Assembly: GCA_014163555.1 (NCBI GenBank)
Contig: JACJGO010000014.1
Span: 78,360 to 142,359 of the forward strand
Direction of reading: 5' to 3'
DNA: 64,000 bases
DNA from: Flavisolibacter longurius
Lineage (GTDB): Bacteria; Bacteroidota; Bacteroidia; Chitinophagales; Chitinophagaceae
How positions within the stretch are numbered: the stretch's first letter is position 1; each line of letters opens with the position of its first letter. The notes beneath the pieces are model-generated. The model was not told the origin of the DNA. It worked only from the letters and a program-made list of their open reading frames with translations, and did not search any database. This document shows, one piece after another, positions 50,114 through 60,200 of the stretch. The translations under genes and the position numbers were made by a program.

Positions 50114-52558
50114 TCAGTTTTTAGATTGAAGAATGTCATCCAAAAAAGCCCTGATGCCTTTTTCCATATCGCCACCAAACCGGCCTGCATAGGCCTGAAC
50201 CTTCACTTTTTCCTTCTCCTCCGTGGTATAAGCGAGATACTCTTCAGGTGAAACCTCTGTGCGGTACACCTTCGACAACACACCACCAAGGCTGATAAAA
50301 ACTTCTTTGTATTTTTTCGTAGGGTCGTTGGCTTTGTTGATGCTTAAGACCATCGCCTTTTCTTTGTCGGTAAGCCCAAGCAATTCTTGTATTAATCCAA
50401 ACTTGTTCTGGTACTTGCTTTGGTCAAGCAGAATTTTGCAATCGCTGTTGTTGATGATAGCCTGCTTTACCACCGGGGAAGAAATAATGTCTTCCACGTC
50501 CTGCGTTACCACAACGGCCTCACCAAAAAACTTCCGTACTGTTTTGAAAAGGTACTTAATATATTCAGCCATTCCTTCCTTAGCGATGGCTTTCCAGGCT
50601 TCCTCAATCAAAATCATCTTCCGAATGCCTTTAAGCTTGCGCATCTTGGAAATAAAGACTTCCATAATAATAATAGTGACCACAGGAAACAGAATTGGAT
50701 GGTCTTTGATATTGTCTAACTCAAACACGATAAAGCGTTGTTGCAGCAAGTCCAGATTTTCATCGGCATTCAGCAGGTAATCAAACTCTCCGCCTTTGTA
50801 ATAAGGTCGCAGTACGTACAAGAAGTTTGACACATCAAAATCTTTATCTTTTACGTTATCGCCTTTTAGTACCGTTACGAAATCTTCTTTGAGGAATTCG
50901 TAAAACGTGTTGAAGCAAGGAAACATAGTTGCGTCTTGTTGGACACGGTCAAAGTACAACTGCAACGCATTGGACAAGGCAACATATTCGCTACGGTTAA
51001 AACTCTCGTTATCTTTCTTCCAAAGGGCAAGCAATAATGTTTTGATGCTTTCCTTCTTTTCAGTGTCCAACAAATCGCCTTCACCGATATAAAAAGGATT
51101 GAACTTAATAGGCTTTGTTTCGGAATAGGTGAAGTAATAGCCCTTCACCATGTCGCACAAACCTTTGTAGGAATGGCCGACATCTACCAGCACAATATGC
51201 GTTCCTTGTTCGTAGTACGACCGTACCATGTGATTGGTGAAAAAAGATTTCCCGCTGCCAGACGGTCCTAAGATGAACTTATTGCGGTTGGTGCAAATAC
51301 CCTTCTCCATCGGTTCATCTGAAATGTCCACATGCACCGGCTTACCTGACAGGCGGTCGCCCAAACGCAGGCCGGTAGGACTAAGTGACGACCGATAGGA
51401 AGTTTCCAAATTGAAGAAACAGCAGGCCTGCGTTGAGAAAGTGTCAAACGTATCGTTCATCGGAAAGTCAGCAGCGTTGCCCGGAATTCCGGCCCAATAG
51501 ATTTGCAGTGCCCCTTCCGTTTCCAGCTTTGGTGTCGCATCCATTTGCGTGAGTGCCGAGGAGCAGATGTTGCGAAGATGTTTCAATTCTTCTTTGTTGT
51601 CTGTCCAGGCCAGGATGTTGAAGTGTGCCTTTACCGGCAACCGCTGTTCGCCAATGGCTTCATTCAAGAAAGCATCCGTTGCTTCTTTGGAGATAAAGTT
51701 CTCCCGGCTGTAGGCAGAAAGCGATTGCAGGCGCAGGCGTTTAGCTTCCAGTTTCTGAATAGTCTTTTGCACGTCTTCTATGAATACATACTGGTTGTAA
51801 ATGTGATTGCACGAAAGCAGGCCCCCCATGGGTGAGGCGAAGCCAACACTGAACTTTGTTTTGTCGGTTGAATACTTGTCGTAGTTGATGCGGGAACCGC
51901 ACAAGGCCGGCACAAACTCCGCATCGGCCATTGTGTAAAGCTGACAGTGGTTTTCGCCAACCTTCCAGTCATCCTTAAATTCAATGTCACGGATGACTTC
52001 TGTTCCGCTCTCTAAATTTAGGTAACTCACAATCAAATCAAATAAATGGCTGCCCCTTAGTCGTTTCAGGGAAACAAAGCCACTGTCTGTTAAAATCTTT
52101 TCAAACTGCCCAACGTGGTTCATGAAGTCATGAAAATGTTTCGGCTTTAATGTTTCTTCTGGCACGATGGTTTTTCTGAGTAGGCTTGAAAAAATTGAAG
52201 AAGACGTTTTGCGGCCAGCGGGCTTTTTGGTAAGCATGATGAAACACTGATGGTCTAAATACGGCCGTTCGTTGAAAAAGCGTTCGCTGCTGCGGGTTAA
52301 AAAGCTGGTGTCTTCGGCTGTGAAGTGAGGCTGGTATTTTGCTTCGGTAAACCAGTCTTGCTTATGCAAAACGGCGTGCACCGGCAGCACCTTGATGGCT
52401 TTTATCCAGGCATGATGAAAAGCCTCGTAGTCATCGTTGCTCATGGTAAACAGTTCGGGCAATTCAACTTTAAAGGCAACTGTTACATCACCCATTTTGG
52501 AAAGGATGGCATCGTGTTCTATCCCATACACCGGCAGCAAATCAAACAGGTTTTTCAT
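50114..52558 (-). CDS. traG: Conjugative transfer ATPase TraG (VirB4-like)
   Basis: 814 residues, cytosolic face of the inner membrane, powering assembly and transfer. Walker A GPSGSGKS is at 431-438 (ILGPSGSGKSFFTNHMVRSYYEQG); Walker B is in RKMILIEEAWKAIAKEGMAEYIKYLFKTVRKFFGEAVVVTQD, followed by the DQSKYQNKF region, the standard TraG/VirB4 order. The N-terminal half has the characteristic FEKILTDSGFVSLKRLRGSHLFDLI text. It overlaps TraF by four bases. Confidence 0.95.
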   Translation of the reverse strand: MKNLFDLLPVYGIEHDAILSKMGDVTVAFKVELPELFTMSNDDYEAFHHAWIKAIKVLPVHAVLHKQDWFTEAKYQPHFTAEDTSFLTRSSERFFNERPYLDHQCFIMLTKKPAGRKTSSSIFSSLLRKTIVPEETLKPKHFHDFMNHVGQFEKILTDSGFVSLKRLRGSHLFDLIVSYLNLESGTEVIRDIEFKDDWKVGENHCQLYTMADAEFVPALCGSRINYDKYSTDKTKFSVGFASPMGGLLSCNHIYNQYVFIEDVQKTIQKLEAKRLRLQSLSAYSRENFISKEATDAFLNEAIGEQRLPVKAHFNILAWTDNKEELKHLRNICSSALTQMDATPKLETEGALQIYWAGIPGNAADFPMNDTFDTFSTQACCFFNLETSYRSSLSPTGLRLGDRLSGKPVHVDISDEPMEKGICTNRNKFILGPSGSGKSFFTNHMVRSYYEQGTHIVLVDVGHSYKGLCDMVKGYYFTYSETKPIKFNPFYIGEGDLLDTEKKESIKTLLLALWKKDNESFNRSEYVALSNALQLYFDRVQQDATMFPCFNTFYEFLKEDFVTVLKGDNVKDKDFDVSNFLYVLRPYYKGGEFDYLLNADENLDLLQQRFIVFELDNIKDHPILFPVVTIIIMEVFISKMRKLKGIRKMILIEEAWKAIAKEGMAEYIKYLFKTVRKFFGEAVVVTQDVEDIISSPVVKQAIINNSDCKILLDQSKYQNKFGLIQELLGLTDKEKAMVLSINKANDPTKKYKEVFISLGGVLSKVYRTEVSPEEYLAYTTEEKEKVKVQAYAGRFGGDMEKGIRAFLDDILQSKN

Positions 52559-52878
52559 TTCAGGAGATGGTTTTTTAGTTTTACAATGGAGTAGCTCTTT
52601 ATTACTTTAGGCACCGCTTTGCCGGCCATCTTTTTCATAAGCCCATATTGGCCGTACCGGTGGCTTAATTTGTACACCTGCATGAACAGTGCACCGCCGG
52701 CCGAGAAAATGATGGCAAGACAAAAAAAAATGTTGACGCCAGTGATGTAAAGGATGGCAAACAAAATCAACAAGGTGACAAGCCCACCCCCCAGGTACCA
52801 GATGTACTGCGCCTTCAACCCCTTAAACTCTACGGGCTTGTTGATGCCCTTGTTGATTTGATATACGCTGTTTGCCAT
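52555..52878 (-). CDS. traF: Conjugative transfer protein TraF (VirB3-like)
   Basis: 107 residues from MANSVYQINKGINKPVEFKGLKAQYI; the frame extends to 52953 without plausible content. Two adjacent membrane helices (YIWYLGGGLVTLLILFAILYITGVNIFFCLAIIFSAGGALFMQVYKLSHRYG) are typical of TraF (DUF4133), the VirB3 analogue that docks on TraG. The stop overlaps the TraG start. About 120 bases of unassigned sequence separate it from the cargo genes upstream; in most elements TraE would be there. Confidence 0.9.
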   Translation of the reverse strand: MANSVYQINKGINKPVEFKGLKAQYIWYLGGGLVTLLILFAILYITGVNIFFCLAIIFSAGGALFMQVYKLSHRYGQYGLMKKMAGKAVPKVIKSYSIVKLKNHLLK

Positions 52879-52995
52879 TTGCCATTTTAATGGCAAATTT
52901 TTGTCCAATTGAGTAGTGGAATGGGGTGAACGTAGTAGGACTACGGTGGACAACCTTATTGATATTTAACGAGTTGTGCCTGACAGAAAACAATT

Positions 52996-53118
52996 TTACT
53001 TGCTTTCGTGTTTTGAGCTAATATCTTTTTGAGCTTGTTGGCGTGTTGATCTAGCAGTGAGTTGTTTTCCGAGTGGTTTAGGCACTTTGTCTACATGGTC
53101 AAAACTTATAAACTTCAC
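52996..53118 (-). pseudogene. Possible remnant reading frame between the cargo and TraF
   Basis: On the complement a frame is open from a stop at 53149-53151 to the stop at 52996-52998. There is no ATG; a GTG at 53118 would give 40 residues ending DHVDKVPKPLGKQ then a polar, Lys/Gln-rich tail. It reads like a genuine protein end rather than random sequence, so it may be the tail of a gene truncated when cargo was inserted. Not recognised; low confidence. Confidence 0.2.
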
Positions 53119-53156
53119 GTCAAAGCATGGAGCAAATTCAATTGATTTTTATGTTG

Positions 53157-53603
53157 TCAATGGTTTTTATTGACGACCCCAAAGTTCCCGTATATTCTTC
53201 TCCCTGAAGCGCCGTTGTAATTGTTATTCAAATAAAGATTAAAGGTGCCCCGGATGGCTTTATCGCTTGCTTCCGTGATGGTAAGGGAACCGGAAATGGC
53301 ATAGGGCTTAAAATCTATGCCGTCCGTGTAGTAAAACTTCATTAACGTCAATGGAGTTATGTTTCCGGCATTACTCACATTTTCCAATTGAATTGTGCAA
53401 CGGTCAAAAAAATAACTTGTTGCTTCCATCTCCAGCTTCCCCAGGGTGTCAATCCAGATGCCTGACACATTTTCCCATTTAATATCATCCTCATATCCTT
53501 CTACCCGTAAATTCAAAAAGCCATAGGGCCTCGCTATATTCTCCTTACTACAACCTGAAAAGCTGCAAATAAGAAACAACCCTATGGCAATCCGTAATAG
53601 CAT
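53157..53603 (-). CDS. Lipoprotein, unknown, at the end of the arsenic cassette
   Basis: 148 residues. Lipobox LRIAIGLFLICSFSGCSKEN. The mature part has YGFLNLRVEGYEDDIKWENVSGIWIDTLGKLEMEATSY and a late ASDKAIRGTFNLYLNNNYNG, suggesting a beta-sandwich or beta-barrel-like fold; similar lipoproteins are common in Bacteroidetes but of unknown role. It lies 16 bases beyond the true end of the broken gcvH reading frame and is in the same orientation. It may belong to the cassette or be an older element gene. Confidence 0.66.
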   Translation of the reverse strand: MLLRIAIGLFLICSFSGCSKENIARPYGFLNLRVEGYEDDIKWENVSGIWIDTLGKLEMEATSYFFDRCTIQLENVSNAGNITPLTLMKFYYTDGIDFKPYAISGSLTITEASDKAIRGTFNLYLNNNYNGASGRRIYGNFGVVNKNH

Positions 53604-53619
53604 AAAGCTGCCGGTTGAA

Positions 53620-54000
53620 TTAACTCACTAAGTCTTCGTAGTCTTGGGCATGTAACAAAGTCTCTACTTCCGAAGCGTCGAGCATTTTAATTTTTATCAT
53701 CCATCAATCCGTAAACGAGGCTGAATTAACCAATGGAGCATTGTCTTTCAACCCCGTGTTAATTTCTACAACCTCACCGCTTACAGGCATGAACAAATCG
53801 GACGTTGTTTTAACGGCTTCAACCGAACCAAACACTTCATTCTTCTTGAACTGCTTCGCCACTGCAGGCAATTCAACATATACGATGTCTCCTAACTCAC
53901 TTTGTGCAAATTCAGTTATTCCAATTAGTGCCTGATCGTTGTTTAAGATTTTCAACCAAGTGTGCTCTTTGGAATATTTATAGTCTTTTGGAAGTTCCAT
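53620..54000 (-). pseudogene. gcvH: Glycine cleavage H protein gene interrupted by one in-frame stop
   Basis: The first 98 codons read as a good GcvH: YKYSKEHTWLKIL, IGITEFAQSELGDIVYVELP, and the lipoyl site EAVKTTSDLF (Lys64). A TGA at 53704-53706 then follows LVNSASFTD. Past it, the same frame continues WMIKIKMLDASEVETLL to a TAA at 53620-53622, which is the normal C-terminal part (a Gly-Trp-Met-like junction with Gly replaced by stop). Reading through gives 126 residues, close to the family's full length. One GGA-to-TGA change would explain it. Other genes here use TGA as stop, so recoding is unlikely. The lipoyl region would survive in the short product. Confidence 0.82.
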
Positions 54001-54020
54001 AACGATGATTTTGTTGTTGA

Positions 54021-54794
54021 TTAGTAACCTTTGCGAAGCATATCGGCATACTCGTTTGGCAATGGGCTGTCTTCTACGCCTCTCGCTGCTTTCTCCACAT
54101 CGTAGTCAAAGCGGATAAATTCCACTTGCACCGCATCCCTATTCGTTATGCTACTATCGTGATTGATGATCAGCATTACATAACAGCCTTGCGGATTGCC
54201 ATCTTTCGGTTTGCCCACCGAACCAATATTAATAGCATGACGGAAGTGTGTGTTTTCGGTTACTTCTGTTGGAAGAATACGGTGATACGGTTTGTGCGTA
54301 TGTCCGAAACACATGATGTCAGCATCTGCCTGTTCCATAATCCGCAGCAAGCTTTTTTCATCCCGGTCTTCAAAAAGGTACTCATTTATCTTCCGGGGAC
54401 TACCGTGTACGAGCAGCAAATTGAGCTTATCGTCATTCAATTGGAACTCAACTTTGATGTGCACTGGTAATGTTCTTAGGTAGGCCCTTTCGTCTGGCTT
54501 TACCAGGGAGTTAGTGTAAGAAATGGAAATTTTTCCCATGTCCTTTTCGGTATCGGTCTTGTAGGCGCAGCCACATTCGTCACTCATGAGGCCGATGCCC
54601 TGGTCGTAGTTGCCGGCAATTGTCGGTATGCCTCTGCTCCTTATTTCGTTAATCACTTCATTGGGCCAGATGTTATAACCCACCAAATCACCAAGGCAGT
54701 AGATAGCATCGGGTTTTTGTTCTTCTATGCTTTGCATGCAGGCTTCCAAAGCTGGAAGGTTGGCGTGTATGTCGGAAAAAAGTGCAATTCTCAT
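54021..54794 (-). CDS. Metallophosphoesterase (YfcE/MPE type)
   Basis: 257 residues. Calcineurin-like motifs in order: RIALFSDIHANLPALEA (D-x-H), IYCLGDLVGYN (GD), TIAGNYDQGI (GN-x-D in place of GNHD), LLVHGSPRKINEYL (H) and MCFGHTHKPYHR (GH-x-H). It should hydrolyse phosphodiesters or phosphomonoesters with two metal ions; the substrate is unknown. Metallophosphoesterases are sometimes found in arsenic operons, and here it follows acr3 by nine bases, so it is presumably cotranscribed and regulated by ArsR. Confidence 0.88.
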   Translation of the reverse strand: MRIALFSDIHANLPALEACMQSIEEQKPDAIYCLGDLVGYNIWPNEVINEIRSRGIPTIAGNYDQGIGLMSDECGCAYKTDTEKDMGKISISYTNSLVKPDERAYLRTLPVHIKVEFQLNDDKLNLLLVHGSPRKINEYLFEDRDEKSLLRIMEQADADIMCFGHTHKPYHRILPTEVTENTHFRHAINIGSVGKPKDGNPQGCYVMLIINHDSSITNRDAVQVEFIRFDYDVEKAARGVEDSPLPNEYADMLRKGY

Positions 54795-54803
54795 TGAATG
54801 GTT

Positions 54804-55886
54804 TTAAGCGTTTTGTAATTGTTGTTTCGTGTAGTATCTCCGCCTGAGCCAAAAAGCCACGTTGACCAGGGCAATAAGTGCCGGAACTTCCACTAAGGGG
54901 CCGATGACACCGGCAAAGGCTTGCCCGCTGTTGATGCCAAAAACACCGATGGCTACTGCGATGGCCAATTCAAAGTTGTTTCCCGCTGCCGTGAAGGCAA
55001 TCGATGCATTGGTAGAGTAATCAGCTCCCATTTTTCTACCAATGAAAAAGCTCACGATAAACATGATGGCAAAGTAGATGACCAGTGGAATGGCTATTCG
55101 CACCACATCAAATGGAATTTGAACAATCAGTTCACCTTTAAGGCTGAACATCACAACGATTGTAAAGAGTAATGCAATTAATGTAATTGGAGATATGAAA
55201 GGAATGAATTTGGTTTGATACCATTCTTCACCCTTTGCCTTTCTAAGTAAATACCGTGTAGCCACACCTGCTGCAAATGGAACACCTAAGTATATAGCTA
55301 CACTTTCTGCTATCTGACCTATTGTAATGTTTACTTCTGAACCTGTGATACCGAAGAGCGGTGGCAGCAATGTTATAAAAACATAGGCATACACGCTATA
55401 AAGCAGTACCTGGAAGATGCTGTTCAATGCTACTAAACCGGCTGCGTACTCCCGGCTTCCTTCTGCAAGCTCATTCCACACAATAACCATTGCAATACAA
55501 CGGGCAAGGCCGATAAGTATCAATCCTACCATGTATTCAGGCTTGTCGTGTAGAAACAAGACGGCCAATAAGAACATCAGGATAGGACCTATTATCCAAT
55601 TAAGAAATAAAGAAACACCTAAGACCTTCGTATTCTTAAATACCTCTTTGAGCTTTTCGTACCGCACTTTGGCAAAAGGCGGGTACATCATCAGTATCAA
55701 TCCGACTGCCAACGGAATGTTTGTTGTACCGGAAGAAAAGGAATTGATAAAGGTTGAGGAAGAAGGGAAGAAGTAGCCGATGGCTACCCCTATCCCCATT
55801 GCCAGGAATATCCACAAGGTTAGATACCTATCTAAGAAACTTAACTGCTTTCGTTCGTTGGCGGGAGCGCAATTATTTGCTGACAT
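54804..55886 (-). CDS. acr3: Arsenite efflux transporter, Acr3 family
   Basis: 360 residues from [34 protein letters not shown]; the frame runs up to 56015 inside arsM. Ten hydrophobic segments are seen. The thiol site essential in Acr3 is present as [18 protein letters not shown]. Also typical: [24 protein letters not shown] and [14 protein letters not shown]. It would export As(III) across the inner membrane. It lies 22 bases after arsM. Confidence 0.95.
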   Translation of the reverse strand: MSANNCAPANERKQLSFLDRYLTLWIFLAMGIGVAIGYFFPSSSTFINSFSSGTTNIPLAVGLILMMYPPFAKVRYEKLKEVFKNTKVLGVSLFLNWIIGPILMFLLAVLFLHDKPEYMVGLILIGLARCIAMVIVWNELAEGSREYAAGLVALNSIFQVLLYSVYAYVFITLLPPLFGITGSEVNITIGQIAESVAIYLGVPFAAGVATRYLLRKAKGEEWYQTKFIPFISPITLIALLFTIVVMFSLKGELIVQIPFDVVRIAIPLVIYFAIMFIVSFFIGRKMGADYSTNASIAFTAAGNNFELAIAVAIGVFGINSGQAFAGVIGPLVEVPALIALVNVAFWLRRRYYTKQQLQNA

Positions 55887-55908
55887 ATTGAGGTTTGAAT
55901 TCGAATAA

Positions 55909-56763
55909 TTAGTTGCAACAATCAGGACCGCAGCAAGCCTTACCTTCCGTTGAAAGCTTTTCGGCATACACGGTAATGCTTCTGATACCGGTTCCAGAGC
56001 CTTTGAATGCTTCAAGCTGTTCGGATGATAAATAATTGGTTAGTATTTCATCAGGGATGATGATAGCCTTGTCTTTCTGGATGGTGATATTGGTAAAACC
56101 GTTTGCCTCTATCAGCTCCAGATACACTTGCTTTTGGATGGCACCGGCTACGCATCCGGCATACATTTCGGCAGCTTCCCTGATTTCCTTTGGCAATTGG
56201 CCTTCTAAGACGATGTCGGAAATAGAGAAGTGGCCTCCCGGCTTTAATACCCGGTATATTTCTTTGATTACACCGTCTTTGTTCGGCACAAGGTTCAACA
56301 CGCAGTTGCTTACAACCACATCAGCCAGGTTTGCAGTTACCGGCATTTTCTCAATGTCACCCTGGCGAAACTCTACGTTTTGAAAGCCCCGCACTTCGGC
56401 ATTCTTTCTGGCTTTTTCGATCATAGCCGGAGTAAAATCAATACCGATGACACGCCCATCTTCACCGGTTTCATGTCTGGCAATAAAAACGTCGTTGCCG
56501 GCACCGCTGCCAAGGTCAATCACCACATCGCCTTTTTTGATTTTGGCAAATTGTGTGGGAAGCCCGCACCCAAGGCCCAAATCGGCATCGGGGTTGTAGC
56601 CTTCCAACTGCGTGTAGTCGTCGGCCATGATGTTATAGACTTCTGTGCCACAGCAAGAAGCGGTTGCCCCGCAACAGGATGTTGCGTTTGTGTCTTTGTC
56701 TTGCAAAGCAATCTCTGAATACTTCTGACGAACCAGTTCTTTTACGTCGGTTTGTGTTTCCAT
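55909..56763 (-). CDS. arsM: Arsenite methyltransferase
   Basis: 284 residues. The enzyme adds methyl groups from S-adenosylmethionine to As(III). SAM-binding motif [15 protein letters not shown] (82-96). The Cys set is complete: Cys66 in GLGCGLP, Cys154 in [11 protein letters not shown] and Cys204 in MYAGCVAGA, as in characterised ArsM. Extra Cys pairs occur near the N-terminus ([11 protein letters not shown]) and at the C-terminus (ACCGPDCC). It is the second gene of the cassette, 57 bases after arsR, with a palindrome in that gap. Confidence 0.94.
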   Translation of the reverse strand: METQTDVKELVRQKYSEIALQDKDTNATSCCGATASCCGTEVYNIMADDYTQLEGYNPDADLGLGCGLPTQFAKIKKGDVVIDLGSGAGNDVFIARHETGEDGRVIGIDFTPAMIEKARKNAEVRGFQNVEFRQGDIEKMPVTANLADVVVSNCVLNLVPNKDGVIKEIYRVLKPGGHFSISDIVLEGQLPKEIREAAEMYAGCVAGAIQKQVYLELIEANGFTNITIQKDKAIIIPDEILTNYLSSEQLEAFKGSGTGIRSITVYAEKLSTEGKACCGPDCCN

Positions 56764-56784
56764 TTTCGTATTTATTTTAATGTT

Positions 56785-56800
56785 ATCGTAATATGCCGAT
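56785..56800. promoter_or_regulatory. Second ArsR-type operator, in the arsR-arsM gap
   Basis: ATCGTAATATGCCGAT is an imperfect palindrome; 14 of 16 bases match the site before arsR when aligned on the same orientation. It lies 22 bases before the arsM ATG. Confidence 0.6.
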
Positions 56801-56820
56801 ATTTAGGCGCAAAAAAAAGG

Positions 56821-57150
56821 TCAGCAACATTCTGTGCCAGCCTTATAGCCATCGAACAACTGGTTAATCCAAACCTGTGCAGCTTTCCATTCTTTTTCAT
56901 TAATGCAATAGCAAACCTTCGCTCCATCTATCTCGCCTTTGATCAAGCCGGCTTCCTTCAACTCTTTTAGGTGTTGCGATACGGTGCTTTGTGATAAGGG
57001 CAGTTCTTCCACGATATCGCCGCACATGCAGGACTGCTTTTTCAAAAGGAATTGCAGGATAGCAATGCGGGCAGGATGGCCCAGAGCCTTGGCGTACTTT
57101 GCAAGCCGGTTTTCCTTCACACTAAACTCAAATGATTTTGTTGTCCCCAT
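56821..57150 (-). CDS. arsR: ArsR-family arsenic-responsive repressor
   Basis: 109 residues. A winged helix with the metal site in the recognition helix region: [33 protein letters not shown], where Cys41 and Cys43 match the CxC As(III) site of ArsR. Further Cys pairs at KVCYC (80, 82) and the C-terminal CC may add ligands. It should repress its own operon and release it on arsenite binding. Operators lie on both sides of the gene. The last gene of the preceding unit, the methylase-helicase, ends far upstream. Confidence 0.93.
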   Translation of the reverse strand: MGTTKSFEFSVKENRLAKYAKALGHPARIAILQFLLKKQSCMCGDIVEELPLSQSTVSQHLKELKEAGLIKGEIDGAKVCYCINEKEWKAAQVWINQLFDGYKAGTECC

Positions 57151-57156
57151 AATTAC

Positions 57157-57172
57157 ATCGCAATATTACGAT
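57157..57172. promoter_or_regulatory. ArsR operator before arsR, overlapping a -7-like box
   Basis: ATCGCAATATTACGAT on the plus strand; on the coding strand ATCGTAATATTGCGAT, an imperfect palindrome ending six bases from the ATG. It contains TAATATTG, one base from the TAnnTTTG box, so a bound repressor would cover the promoter. Confidence 0.65.
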
Positions 57173-57236
57173 TTGAATAAGAGTTGACAAAATTTTCATG
57201 TGCCTTACAACTTTTCTACGACTAGACTCATACCGC

Positions 57237-60200
57237 TCAAATCTTCATCCCCTTAACCTTCATTTCAACGCTAGTACGTTTAGGCAGTAAAGAATTTTGA
57301 ATTTTTTCATTTTTATCTATTGGGATAACAACAGCTTGATCATTACCCATCGTACAACCATCCGATTGTTCGTGTTGTTTCATTTGTGCTGCCTGGATTT
57401 TAATGGTTATTTCTCTTTCGAGCCTCGACACATCCTGTTTCAATTTGCCTAACTCACCGTCCTTTTCAAACGGCCTTTCAACAATCTGCTGGAGCATCGG
57501 AATGTTCTTTTCCAGTTCATTCAACGTCTTCTCGTACTTTTCTTTCAATGCTTCCACCCGGTCAATGGCATTGAGAAAGTAACGGGCCGCCAGCTTTGGG
57601 TTATCGGCATTAAGATGGCCCTGGTTCCACAGGTACTTCAAACCGCTTTCCGGGCTTTGCGCATAGAAGATGTTTTTGTAGTAATACTCAAACATGCCTT
57701 GAGCTTCGTAGGTTTCCCGTTGCTGGCGAATGTAAAGGTCAAAACTATACAAAGTTCCAATTTTGGACTCTTCAGCACTATTCGGTTCTGGTTTCCAGCT
57801 TGCCGATAACTGAAGCAAATAGTTGCCCACAATTTCAGCGTCGTTTGAACGCAAGCCATCCAACACGGTAGGGTTCATTTTGGTGCCATCCTTCTCATAC
57901 AGCAAATGGCTTCTGTATGTTGCTTCGTCCAAAGAAAGCTTTGACAAAATGCCGATGGTACTTTCCTTCTCTTTCACCAATTCGTCCAACTTGAATTTTG
58001 AACGGTAGATTTCCTTGAAGTGCGCTGCCTTTAAGCTTTCAAGCACGGCAATTTTCTTCTCCATTTTTGACTTCTCCAAAAGAGAAGTATCACCGGAAAG
58101 AATAGCGATGTATTCGGAAAAATTCATCCCGCTCTTTTCGTCAATAGCGCCTTCGTCGAGCGTTCGCACATTCAGTTCGCAATTCTTCATTTGGCTGATG
58201 AAAGTTTGCTTGTTTTTAAGCAGGTTGAACTTGTAATTATCCAATGATTGCTCAACGGCATAGATGTAGGCCTTGACTTTATTGCCATACGCATTCTTTG
58301 CCAATACATTGCCCTGCCTTGCGCCACGACCGTTGCGTTGTTGCAACTCCGAAGGTTTCCAGGGAATATCCAGATGGTGCATGGCCACCACCTTAGCCTG
58401 AACGTTTAAGCCGGTGCCGGCTTTTTCCGTGCTCCCGAGAAGGATGCGGATTTCGCCATTGTTCATTTTGCGAAAAAGTTCCGGCTTTTGCCTTTCGTTC
58501 CAGTCATGAATAAAAGTGATTTGATGCGCTGGAATGCCAAAAACGGCGTGCAGTTTTTCTTTTAGAGCATCATAAATATTGAATTCATCCGGCTTGGGTG
58601 TGCCGATGTCACAAAATACAACTTGCGTTCCCCTGTGTTCGCTGCTCAACTGATACAGTTCGGCAATCTTACGGGCACAGACGTTTACTTTGTTATTTGG
58701 GTGATCCGAATAAAGAAAAGAATTAATGAGCCGCATATCAGCCGCCATCTTCTTGGCATAGTTAGTGGCAATGAGCATCCGTCCTTTGTCTTCTTCATCT
58801 GTCAATGGCCGTCGCCCAATCAATTCACCATCTCCAGTCTTGGCAAAGGCCATCAACTTTTTAATGAACTCCTGCTGTTCCGGCGTGGGCTTGATGTTCA
58901 CCAATTCTTCATCCAACTCAGGTTTATCGAGATGAATGTGTTTAGCCGTTTTGTAATCGGTTATCTCGTTATAGAAAAGGGCTAGTTCAGGCACTTTAAT
59001 AAAATGACGGAACCGTTCCTTCGCCATAATTTCATTCGTAACAGAGAACTCAAAATCAACCGTCTTGCGGGCAAATACCGCCGCCCAGGCATCGAAGTTT
59101 TCAATGTGCTGCCGGCTTAATTCATTCGGCCGGAGATACTTGAATAGCAAATACATTTCCGTGAGGCTATTGGAGATGGGCGTACCGGAGAGGAACGTGA
59201 CACACAAGTCAGAACTAAATTTTGCTTGCAATTCCCTTACCGCAAAAAGCATGTTAAGGGCTTTCTGACTGCCTTCCTTGTTACCCAAGCCAGCTACCCG
59301 GTCGTGCCGTGTCGTGAAGGTTAGGTTTTTAAACTTGTGGGCTTCATCAACAAACAGGTGATCAATGCCTAGTGACTTGAAATTAATGCCCGCATCTTTT
59401 TTCTCCTGTATATCTTTCAAAACACCCTGCAACTTAATAGCTAAGTTGTTTTTGCGTATCTCCAAACCTTTCAGCATACTCCGAGAAATACTGCCGCCCA
59501 TTTCCTTTAGCGTATATAAGTCCCGCTCAATGTTATCTAATTCGGTTTGAAAAATTTCCTGCTGTATTTCCGGCGACTGCGGGATTTTGCCGAATTGGTC
59601 ATGGGTAAGAATGATGCAATCCCAATCGTTGTTTTTGATTTCATTGTACAGGCGCATCCGTTTGGCCGGCGTAAAATCGTTTTCACCCGGCGCCAATACC
59701 TTTGCAGCCGGGTAAGCTTTCCGATAGGTTTCGGTGATTTGGTTTACGTTGGCTTTAAGGGCTAAGATTGCGGGTTTGCTAACTATGCCTAAGCGCCTCA
59801 TCTCGTAAGAAGCAACTACCATAGTTAGCGTTTTGCCCAAGCCAACTTCATGGTCAATCAATGCACCACGGTTTTGGATGATGCGCCAGGCTGCATTCTT
59901 CTGTGAGCCATACAAATCATCAATGCCCAAGCGCTTCCGGTCCAAACCCGGAAATTGCAAATGGCTGCCATCATACTCCCGAAGCACATAACAATTGAAG
60001 GTATCGTTATAGAGGCCTTCTAAACTCTTCTTTTCGTCGTCCGGTAAATCTTTCAACCATTCGGTAAACCTGGTTCGGATAGTTTCAATTTTTTGGTGCG
60101 CCAACTGAATGGCTTCATTGTCCGGCACTCGCACCGTTCTGTCGCCTATCTCAACTTCGTACGTATAAAAAGGTGTTGTATTCTCTAACGCATGTTCCAG

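Noticed and set aside
53704..53706. Selenocysteine or reassigned TGA in gcvH
   Set aside because: TGA ends other genes in the window, GcvH has Gly at this place, and no selenocysteine element was seen; a point mutation is simpler.
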